From assembly GCA_016713645.1 (NCBI GenBank), contig JADJOU010000009.1, forward strand, positions 1-13,827: a stretch of DNA of 13,827 nucleotides. The letters are read 5' to 3'. Positions 7,958-13,827 of the stretch are shown here, in pieces. Position 1 is the first letter of the stretch. Every line of letters starts with the position of its first letter. Under the pieces are notes generated by a model, which saw only the letters and a program-made list of their open reading frames with translations, did no database searches and was not told the origin of the DNA. The translations under genes were made by a program, and so were the position numbers. The DNA comes from Bacteroidota bacterium (lineage in GTDB: Bacteria; Bacteroidota; Bacteroidia; Chitinophagales; JADJOU01).

Positions 7958-8548
7958 ATTCCTCCACGTCTCCATCATCTCATTCCTCATCTCCTCCGTC
8001 ATCAAGCTTTTCTCGTCGTACATGCCGGCATTTTTCCGCTGCCTATAGGCTTCATAGAGACTTACAGCGCAGGCGACAGAGATATTCAAACTCTCGATCA
8101 TACCGCCTTGTGGAATGATAAATGTCCATCGCAATATTGAAGCGCTTCTTTAGAAATACCATGCTGTTCATTGCCGAATACCAAGGCGACAGATTGGGTG
8201 AGGTCGAGGAATATAAATCTTGCGAAGCTTCACCTAATGCCGTTCCGTATATCGTTTTGTATTTAGCGCGCACAGCTTTAAAGCATGATTCGTAATCTGA
8301 AAATTCATTCCAAACAATCCACTTTTTGAGCCAGATCCCGAGCGCTTTCCCTGTTTTAATTTCTTGGTAAATTGGGCACCCGTGTTAACCGTATAGATTT
8401 CAATTAAACCCACAGCATCTGCTGTGCGAATGGCTGCGAAGATATTGTGCGGGTCGGTGACATTGTCAAAGACAACCGTCAAATTGGGTTGCTTATAGGC
8501 AATGGCGTTTTTTATTTTTGCTTCTCTTGTGGGAGATAGAATTTTCAT
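7952..8548 (-). CDS. trmH: TrmH-type (SpoU) RNA 2'-O-methyltransferase, frameshifted
   Basis: SPOUT-class methyltransferase that uses S-adenosylmethionine to methylate ribose 2'-OH; the TrmH group acts on G18 of tRNA. ATG at 8546-8548 gives MKILSPTREAKIKNAI. Motif 1: LTVVFDNVTDPHNIFAAIRT ADAVG. Motif 2: LVFGNEQHGISKEAL. Motif 3: IPQGGMIESLNISVACAVSL, which forms the trefoil-knot cofactor site. TAA at 7952-7954; about 199 residues, usual for the group. Frame breaks lie near 8325 (a run of A), 8225 and 8118. The product begins directly with the catalytic domain's short lead-in, without the RNA-binding extension of RlmB-like enzymes, which favours TrmH, but the RNA target is inferred. It is divergent from the AsmA gene. 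Confidence 0.85.
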
Positions 8549-8574
8549 ATGTGGGATTCTTGTAAATAATTTTG

Positions 8575-8582
8575 CAAATCTA
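8575..8582 (-). promoter_or_regulatory. Candidate -7 promoter element for trmH
   Basis: The minus strand reads TAGATTTG, an exact TAnnTTTG match, 27 bases before the trmH ATG. No clear -33 element. The 81-base gap between the divergent genes must also hold the AsmA promoter; TAATTTTA at 8597-8604 with TTTTG at 8570-8574 is a weaker candidate for it. Confidence 0.38.
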
Positions 8583-8629
8583 TCCTTTAAATGATATAAT
8601 TTTATCACTTTCGCACCAATCTATATTTT

Positions 8630-11285
8630 ATGTTCAAAAAATCATCAAAGGCCTGCTCATTTTTTTTGCTGTTTTGCTCATCGCAATCATCGCATTGCCA
8701 TTTATCTTTAAGATAAAATTGCTCAATATGCGCAGACAGAGCTTGATAATGCACTCGATGCAAAAATCATCATTGGTGATTTTGATTTATCCATTCTCAA
8801 AAACTATCAAAACTTTCCCAATATCACTTTGAGCATTGAAGATTTGAAAGTCATCGGCAAAGGGGAATTCGCCAAAGATACTTTGGCAGATATAGGTAAA
8901 TTGAATCTCGCATTGGATTTGATGAGTGTGATTAAAAGCGAAAAGCCGATGAAGATTCACTCAATTGAAATCTTCCAACCAAAAATCAGGGCTATTGTAA
9001 GCCGCTCTGGTAAAGCAAACTGGGATATTACCAAACCATCTAAAGAATCATCAAAGGAAGAGCCATTCTCGCTATCGCTGAAAAAATTATTGATAGAAGG
9101 GGAGATATCGAATACAGCGATTATCAAGGCGGACAATTTGCGATTATTCGCGGCTTGGAACACAAGGGAAATGGCGATTTTACACAAGATGTCTTTGATT
9201 ATGAAACTGTTACGAATATCGATCAATTGTCGTTTACGCAGAATAAATTGACTTATCTATCTAAGGCGAAAATCCTCTTTGAAGGTGCGATTAGCATCAT
9301 GCAGAAAGAGAGTAAATACACGTTTAAAGAGAATAATTTTAAGATCAATGACCTCGGAATTAAATTCGATGGATGGTTGATGAATAAGGCCAATAATCCC
9401 ATGAGTATGGATATCAAATTCAAGGCGGATAAGACAGATTTCAAGTCGGTCTTATCGCTCGTGCCAGCCATATTTGCCAAGGATTTTGACAAAATTAAAA
9501 CGTCGGGAACATTCAACCTCGCTGGAAATGCGAAAGGCATCTATAAAGAAAATTGGTATCCCGCTTTCAATATTGATTTGATTGTCAACAATGGAAAGTT
9601 TCAATATCCATCGCTTCCTACAGCGATTTCGAATATAGAAATAGAAACCCATTTGCAAAATCCAGGAGGGAGTTTAGATAAACTTCAAGTGAAAATTCCG
9701 AAGTGGAATATGTTGGTGGGAAGTGATCCGGTAGCGATGAAGCTCAATGTCACGACGCCGATCAGCGATCCCAATATCGATTTGATGGCAAAGGGAAAAA
9801 TGGATTTATCTAAAGTGAAGAACTTTTATCCGATGGATAATGTGAAAACATTGACAGGATTGATGAATTTGGATTTGGATATTAAGACGAAATTGTCGAG
9901 TGTCAAGAATAAGCAATTTGATCAAGTAAAAGCAGCTGGATTCATGCAGATTTTTGGCTTGAACTATGCATCCAAAGATGTTGCAAAGCCTGTGCAGATA
10001 TCAGCATTGGAGATGAAATTCAATCCGCAATTTGTGGAATTGACCAAATGTGCAGCTAAGATTGGACAATCAGATTTTGCTTTGACGGGCAGATTGGACA
10101 ATGTCATCGGCTATATGTTTGCAAAAGGAGAGGTGATGAAGGGCAATGTACACTTGGCTTCTAATTTTATCAATGCCAATGAATTTTTATCAGATTCAGC
10201 ATCTGCTGCAAAATCAGCAGAGACGAAGACCTTGCAGAATAGCGACGAATACGTCAAGGTTCCAGACAATATTGATTTTACAGGATCAGCCACTATCAAT
10301 CGAATTCTATATGATAAAATCAACCTCACCGCTGTTTCTGGAGATATAAGAGCATATGACGAGTCTGTGACTTTAAATGCGACGAAGGCGAATTTATTGG
10401 GCGGCAATGTGCAAGTAAAGGGTGTGTATACGACTAAGAATTTGGACAAACCAACAGGAACGCTTTCTTATAATATTCAGAATTTCGACATGAAGCAAGT
10501 ATTCGAATATGTGGGAATGGCGAAGAAATTAGCGCCTATTTTACAATACGTCGATGGCAATTTCAGTTCAGATATGAATATTGATTCAAAGTTGAATCCA
10601 GATATGTCTGTGGATATGAACTCACTGACAGGAACGGCTACTTTCTCGATTCCGAATGCTTCTGTGAAGAATTTCCCAGCGTTGAAAAACATCGCAGAGC
10701 TCACCAAATTATCACAACTCAATAACCTAAACCTCAACAATGTTCAGGTTAAAATGAAAATTCAAAATGGTCGCGTCGTGGTGGATCCATTTGATGTGAA
10801 GGCGGGCAATATGAATATCAAAGTGGCGGGATCACAGGGCATCGATCAGACGATAGACTATATCGCTGGAATAGATGTTCCTTGGGCTGAATTGGGTGCG
10901 GCATCCACTGTGGCTGATGGATTATTGGCGAAGAGTCCAATTCCAGGAATCACCAATAGTTTGAAGCCAGAGATATTGCGATTTAACCTCAATGTCGGCG
11001 GAACATTTGCTGAAACCAATCATCAAAAAATGGGCAAGCCAGAGGCGGTGAAAGGAAGTGGTCAAACTGGTAGGAAGTGCGGTGACAGAAACGGTCAAAG
11101 AGCAATTCAACGATTTGAAACAGCAGGCAGAAGATCGCGCGCGCCATACCGCAGATAGTTTCCAAAGAGTCGCAGAGGCAGAAGCACAGCGAAGAGTTGA
11201 ACAAGCCAAACAAGAAGCAGCAAAGAAAATTGAAGAGGAAAAGAATAAGCTTTTGAATAATTTGAAGAAGAAGTTACCATGGTAG
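8630..11285 (+). CDS. AsmA-family envelope protein
   Basis: About 885 residues once breaks are joined. ATG at 8630 opens MFKK, then one membrane helix (GLLIFFAVLLIAIIALPFIF, residues about 8-27). Next come KDKIAQYAQTELDNALDAKI and the repetitive beta-rich body typical of AsmA/TamB-like proteins (LDLMSVIKSEKPMKIHSIEI; NWDITKP; long run 9100-11050 in one frame). The C-terminus adds a charged helical tail (AVTETVKEQFNDLKQQAEDR to NKLLNNLKKKLPW). Breaks lie near 8640 (run of A), 8712, 9100 (GGGG) and 11055. AsmA-like proteins sit in the inner membrane, span the periplasm and are linked to phospholipid transport to the outer membrane; that role here is by family only. It forms a single-gene unit, divergent from trmH, with a repeat island behind it. 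No terminator with a clear T run follows. Confidence 0.85.
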
Positions 11286-11366
11286 GGTAAAGTGGTGTTT
11301 GGTTTCTGTTTTCTGGTTTCTGGAGATTGTGGTTTGCAAGTAAATCCTTGTCCTAAATCGTCCGTG

Positions 11367-11408
11367 ATGCTGTTCAGCATGTCATTTCGACTTTAGGAGA
11401 AATCTCCT
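11367..11408 (+). repeat. Dispersed palindromic repeat A, copy 1
   Basis: Hairpin ATGCTG-TT-CAGCAT (11367-11380), then GTCATTTCGA, then AGGAGAAATCTCCT (a second hairpin). Same layout as copies 2 and 3. Confidence 0.85.
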
Positions 11409-11429
11409 TTTCAATAATGGTGGTTTCTA

Positions 11430-11461
11430 TACTGTAGTGAAGCCATGCTTGGCGTCACTAC
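11430..11461 (+). repeat. Palindromic repeat B, copy 1
   Basis: TACT followed by a palindrome with arms GTAGTGAAGCCA and TGGCGTCACTAC, loop TGCT. One mismatch in the arms. Same 32-base length as copy 2, with the loop in the opposite orientation. Confidence 0.85.
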
Positions 11462-11510
11462 TCAACCACCAGCATTGGTTGTTGTGATTAATCAAAATAC
11501 CTTTTTTATA

Positions 11511-11542
11511 TACTGTAGTGACGCCAAGCATGGCGTCACTAC
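11511..11542 (+). repeat. Palindromic repeat B, copy 2
   Basis: TACT followed by a perfect 12-bp palindrome, arms GTAGTGACGCCA and TGGCGTCACTAC, loop AGCA. It lies 49 bases after copy 1. Confidence 0.88.
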
Positions 11543-11597
11543 AATTGGCTTCGCGTGCCAACAATTAGCATCTGCACTTCATAAAGAATTGCCTTCC

Positions 11598-11658
11598 AAG
11601 ACCTGCAGGTTCTTCACGATGTCATTTCGACGGCAGGAGAAATCTCCTGAGCGTATAG
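11598..11658 (+). repeat. Dispersed palindromic repeat A, copy 2
   Basis: Hairpin built on CCTGCAGG with AAGA/TCTT outer arms (11598-11614), then TGTCATTTCGA (11620), then the perfect palindrome CAGGAGA-AA-TCTCCTG and the tail AGCGTATAG shared with copy 3. Confidence 0.85.
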
Positions 11659-11735
11659 AATAATCTTAATTAAGAAAAGAAGGAAGAGCCTTCACAGATG
11701 AATATCGGTGTGCTTCATTCTGGCTTGCTCTCCAT

Positions 11736-11797
11736 GAACTTGATGTTCTTCTTTCTTTTGTCATTTCGACTATAGGAGAAATCTCCTGAGCGTATAG
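11736..11797 (+). repeat. Dispersed palindromic repeat A, copy 3
   Basis: Small hairpin GAAC-TTGAT-GTTC (11736-11748), then TGTCATTTCGA (11759), then AGGAGA-AA-TCTCCT and the tail AGCGTATAG. An outer CTATA/TATAG pair encloses the second hairpin. Confidence 0.83.
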
Positions 11798-11890
11798 GGT
11801 GAAGGTATAGAAGCAATGAAGGAAAAACCTTCTGATTTATTTTCCAATAAGGTATAACAGCCATTTTATGCAAATTTAATCATCCTATAT

Positions 11891-11921
11891 GGTGAGATTT
11901 CTCGCCGAGCTCGAAATGACA
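11891..11921 (-). repeat. Dispersed palindromic repeat A, copy 4, inverted
   Basis: The minus strand reads TGTCATTTCGA followed by GCTCGGCGAGAAATCTCACC. It is diverged from copies 1-3 in the second part but keeps GAGAAATCTC. It lies in opposite orientation to the other copies. Confidence 0.75.
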
Positions 11922-12071
11922 AAGAGGGGCAATGTGAATCAATAAAACAATAAAAAGAACAGATCATTTTTTATTCCGGTTCGCGCTGCATGACCGCAAT
12001 CCCTCGGATGTTTATCGGTCGGTGTACCTACCGAATGAAACTAGTGCAGTAGAAACTAATCCCACTGAAGT

Positions 12072-12107
12072 TACCCCCTTTCCTTGGAGAGGGGTTGGGG
12101 AGGCTCC
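12072..12107. repeat. CCCC/GGGG dispersed repeat
   Basis: ACCCCCTTTCC then TTGGAGAGGGG then TTGGGGAGGC. CCCC-TTTCC pairs imperfectly with GGAGAGGGG. It is a pattern common between Bacteroidota genes. It abuts the stop of the antitoxin-like gene and could act as its 3' hairpin. Confidence 0.65.
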
Positions 12108-12109
12108 TT

Positions 12110-12337
12110 TCATTTAAATTTCACCTTTAAATCATTCACGGAATACAATTCTGGTTCATGATTTAAATAATCGAAGTATTTTGATTTTGAGGATAAGTCC
12201 TGCATGCCTTCTGTGAGGATTTGATCATCCAATTTATTCAGAAGAAACGAAATAAAATCATTGACTTCTTCAATTTTTGAATCGGGCAATCGATTTAAAT
12301 TAGATATTGTTTTTTCTAAGAGGATTTGTTTTTTCAT
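12110..12337 (-). CDS. Small antitoxin-like protein (DUF2281-like)
   Basis: 75 residues, unbroken. I chose the ATG at 12335-12337 (MKKQILLEKTISNLNRLPDS) over the upstream ATG at 12440, because a strong promoter match lies just ahead of it and the extra upstream residues look untranslated. The helix LPDSKIEEVNDFISFLLNK resembles antitoxins of the DUF2281/VapB-like type, and the tail ELYSVNDLKVKFK resembles small Bacteroidota antitoxins encoded before PemK/MazF or RelE-like toxins. A toxin gene would be expected downstream, below 12110, but that DNA is a repeat island; none is seen upstream either. It may be an orphan. Function as antitoxin is inferred from the helix pattern and size only. Confidence 0.6.
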   Translation of the reverse strand: MKKQILLEKTISNLNRLPDSKIEEVNDFISFLLNKLDDQILTEGMQDLSSKSKYFDYLNHEPELYSVNDLKVKFK

Positions 12338-12353
12338 GACTATAAAGTTTTTA

Positions 12354-12385
12354 CAAAAATATTTCTTTTTTGATAAAAGGCAAAA
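12354..12385 (-). promoter_or_regulatory. Promoter of the antitoxin-like gene
   Basis: The minus strand reads TTTTG (12381-12385), 19 bases, TATTTTTG (12354-12361). This is a full match to the Bacteroidota pattern. The ATG follows 16 bases later, so the leader is about ten bases. Confidence 0.6.
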
Positions 12386-12442
12386 TAATATCTGTATTTT
12401 TTTTAAACGAACAAAGTGGGGTAAATAGTCGCTATTGATCAA

Positions 12443-12972
12443 TTACAAATCTTTTAGTGTGGCAGAAATCCCAATTCACCGATTGCATATTATGCAGTTG
12501 TAAATTCTAGTCTCTAAACTTGAGTGCATACTATCTCAGAAAAGCCAATTTACATCTTCACAATCAATCATCCCTTCTTTGCGGTCAATACCTATATCTT
12601 TGTCCTAAACGATTGAATCTCTATTCAAATACATTGGCTCTAGAACAAAAGTAAGCAGATTTTTGCGGGAAATTGTCGGCTCTTTGCCAGACGATGAAAA
12701 AAATCTTTGTGAGCAAAAATGAGCTCTTAGTGACAATAAAATGGCTCTTTGTTGTAGGCAGATTTATCATAGTGATATGATTGAATATCTTTAGAATAGA
12801 ATTGTTCCTCTGCATGGCAGAAGGATGAATTTTTACCATACTACGCAGGCAATTTGCCGTGAATGGAAGAATAGTTGCCAGCGAGTGAAGCATATTTAGG
12901 AGAAAGAGATTGGGATTCATCTTTTTGAAACCTTTAAATGAGGTAAATTTTTTATAATTTGCGTAAAATTGG
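12443..12972. other. Stretch without a convincing gene
   Basis: About 530 bases. An open frame on the minus strand (12621-12920, 99 residues) is low in charged residues early on, has no recognisable domain, no promoter and no partner, and I do not count it as a gene. No strong hairpin or RNA gene was seen here. Confidence 0.5.
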
Positions 12973-12980
12973 TATATTTG
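12973..12980 (+). promoter_or_regulatory. Candidate promoter -7 element ahead of the cassette-like region
   Basis: TATATTTG, an exact TAnnTTTG match. TTTG elements upstream are not at ideal spacing (TTTG at 12958-12961 is too close). It would start transcription near 12987, ahead of a 14-codon ORF and about 180 bases before the exported-protein gene. Confidence 0.4.
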
Positions 12981-12995
12981 GTTAGTGAAAAGCGC

Positions 12996-13040
12996 ATGAA
13001 GAAAACAAAAGTGTGTTTTAGCAATTCTAAATTATTATAA
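12996..13040 (+). CDS. Possible 14-codon leader ORF
   Basis: ATG AAG AAA ACA AAA starts a frame of 14 codons (MKKTKVCFSNSKLL) ending in TAA at 13038-13040, about 9 bases past the expected transcription start of TATATTTG. It may be a leader peptide, the remnant of a gene cut off by insertion, or chance. No ribosome binding site is evident beyond GAAAAG. Confidence 0.2.
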   Translation: MKKTKVCFSNSKLL

Positions 13041-13120
13041 ATACTTGCAAATACTTAAACCCGAAAGTGTAGATTTTTGAAAATGAGGGGAATGGGGAGG
13101 GGAGTTTCGCATATAAACAA

Positions 13121-13134
13121 GTTAGCGGTCATGC
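13121..13134 (+). other. Candidate cassette boundary (GTTAGCGG)
   Basis: GTTAGCGGTCATGC lies 50 bases before the exported-protein ATG. It begins with GTTA like the right end of the inverted repeat at 13661-13791 (GTTACCTGC), and it stands at the equivalent place before a gene. No left partner arm is visible upstream, which is what an insertion site rather than a full cassette repeat would show. Confidence 0.35.
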
Positions 13135-13170
13135 TATTACGACAGGGCAAACATTAAACAGGCATACAAA

Positions 13171-13605
13171 ATGAAACTAGTTTTTACGGTATTGACGCTT
13201 TTAACTTTCACGACAGTATTTGCCGTTACTCCTTGCGATAAATGTGACATTGAGAAAGTAAAAGTAGTTAATGAGCATTTGGACAGTTTGACATTTCAAA
13301 TTGTTAGTGACTTCTTATGCACCTTTGACAGCATCTGCAATAACAATGTTGAATATTCTGAATGGAGTAATGAGACACTTTTTAAAGTTCTTGAAAATCA
13401 CCAACAGTATTTTTTCAAGTTATTGCGGCAGGACAAGTAGATAGCAAGTTATTTGAGAGAAATTGAAAGTCCTATACACGACTTTGACTTACAGAAAATA
13501 TATAACAACATCAAAGCGACTTCTACACCGACAAACATCAAAGCTAAATATTTGAATGCACTAATAACCGCAACTGACAAAGACAGACAGAAAATCAAAA
13601 AATAA
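13171..13605 (+). CDS. Small exported protein with CxxC, unknown function, frameshifted
   Basis: I do not recognise the family. ATG at 13171 gives a signal peptide (MKLVFTVLTLLTFTTVFA, likely cut after A18), then TPCDKCD with CxxC (C22, C25) and two later cysteines (FLCTFDSIC). The frame stops at TAG 13438-13440, but the same frame reopens with REIESPIHDFDLQKIYNNIK and KYLNALITATDK up to TAA 13603-13605. Between 13408 and 13455 another frame reads smoothly (FQVIAAGQVDSKLF). A lost base in the run of six T near 13410 and an extra base near 13456 would therefore rebuild one protein of about 144 residues. It is probably periplasmic or surface-exposed, with possible disulphides. It is bounded by a GTTA boundary upstream and an attC-like palindrome downstream, as in a gene cassette. 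Confidence 0.62.
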
Positions 13606-13660
13606 ATTTCGGACAATGGACCTTGAACTTTATATGACACGGGTGAAAGAAGCACGAACC

Positions 13661-13791
13661 GCTAACAGCAGATTTGCGATAGGCGGGGTTTCGTCCTCCG
13701 CAGACAGTTTTGTGGTTAATAGAAGTGCAGTTCTCCGCATCAACATTAGTTGTAAAAATTCCGTCCATCGCAAATCTGCAAACCGTTACCT
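13661..13791 (+). repeat. attC-like imperfect inverted repeat
   Basis: The left end GCTAAC (13661-13666) and right end GTTACC (13785-13790) pair through TAAC/GTTA. Inside, GCAGATTTGCGAT (13668-13680) pairs perfectly with ATCGCAAATCTGC (13767-13779). Next, GGCGGGGTTT pairs with AAATTCCGTC counting G-T pairs. The spacers differ in length (one base left, five right), leaving unpaired bases. The central ~64 bases hold a small hairpin CAAC-ATTA-GTTG (13741-13752). Size, AAC...GTT ends and placement between two genes are those of integron attC sites. The full RYYYAAC/GTTRRRY consensus is not met, so the relation is one of layout. Confidence 0.6.
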
Positions 13792-13803
13792 GCAATTTTA
13801 TAA

Positions 13804-13827
13804 ATGAAGAACATCGTATTATCCATA
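13804..13827 (+). CDS. Start of a further gene, cut by the right edge
   Basis: ATG at 13804 gives MKNIVLSI up to the edge, which looks like the beginning of a signal peptide. It begins 13 bases after the end of the attC-like repeat, as a next cassette gene would. Only eight codons are visible, so nothing more can be said. Confidence 0.45.

Larger units (their letters stand above)
11286..12109. other. Non-coding repeat island
   Basis: 824 bases without a supported gene. They contain GGTTTCTG twice (11301, 11315), four copies of the TGTCATTTCGA element, two copies of a GTAGTGA...TCACTAC palindrome and one CCCC/GGGG element, each listed separately. The parts between them show no coding pattern. 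Such islands lie between convergent gene ends in many Bacteroidota; here the AsmA gene and the antitoxin-like gene both end into it. Confidence 0.75.

Noticed and set aside
11445..11663. 72-residue open frame on the plus strand in the repeat island
   Set aside because: Built from repeat B and repeat A sequence; no independent coding pattern.
11366..11921. CRISPR array
   Set aside because: The repeats vary, have irregular spacing (about 140-240 bases) and mixed orientation; no cas genes.
11990..12070. Possible RNA gene near TCGGTCGGTGTACCTACCGA
   Set aside because: Only a five-pair stem; no tRNA or other recognised RNA fold could be built around it.
12621..12920. 99-residue open frame on the minus strand
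   Set aside because: No domain, no promoter, no neighbour logic, odd composition; likely chance or part of a dispersed repeat. A database search would decide.
13616..13807. 63-residue open frame on the plus strand over the palindrome (and one on the minus strand at 13595-13795)
   Set aside because: Both lie almost wholly within the inverted repeat, which explains the open frames on both strands.

Overview
The window looks like an AT-rich chromosomal segment of a Bacteroidota bacterium. The class is uncertain, perhaps Saprospiria or Chitinophagia. The evidence is the gene families present, promoter-like sites matching the Bacteroidota pattern (TTTG, about 19-20 bases, then TAnnTTTG), near absence of strong Shine-Dalgarno sites, and dispersed repeats of the TGTCATTTCGA...GGAGAAATCTCC and CCCC...GGGG types. 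Many genes are broken by one- or two-base shifts that still leave all family motifs readable. Even the ribosomal protein gene rpsO is hit, which points to sequencing or assembly error more than to decay. I therefore annotate the shifted genes as whole coding regions and give the break points.

Layout. (1) 1-5402, minus strand: RNA-processing and housekeeping genes. In transcription order they are a NUDIX hydrolase of the CoA pyrophosphatase type, an RluE-type rRNA pseudouridine synthase, an RluA-family pseudouridine synthase, a cobalamin/metal-type substrate-binding protein, rpsO, a terminator hairpin, and pnp running off the left edge. (2) 5513-7678, plus strand: two co-oriented genes of unknown function, a soluble coiled-coil protein and a membrane-anchored coiled-coil protein, closed by a strong terminator. 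(3) 7741-7957: a gene-free stretch with short tandem repeats and a large inverted repeat. (4) 7952-8548 minus, a TrmH-type RNA methyltransferase, divergent from (5) 8630-11285 plus, a large AsmA-family envelope protein. (6) 11286-12109: a non-coding repeat island with at least seven palindromic elements. (7) 12110-12337 minus: a lone small antitoxin-like protein. (8) 12338-12972: no convincing gene.

(9) 12973-13827 is the most unusual part. A good Bacteroidota promoter match and a 14-codon ORF are followed by a GTTAGCGG boundary and a small exported cysteine-containing protein. Next comes a roughly 130-bp imperfect inverted repeat with AAC...GTT ends, and the start codon of a further gene lies about a dozen bases behind it. 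This is the layout of an integron-like gene cassette (short gene plus recombination-site-like palindrome, then the next gene). No integrase is visible in the window, so a mobile cassette array is an inference.

Functionally, the left block is dominated by RNA metabolism (rRNA modification, ribosomal protein, RNA decay), with a further RNA methyltransferase in the middle. The centre encodes envelope or coiled-coil proteins, and the right end is accessory, repeat-rich DNA.
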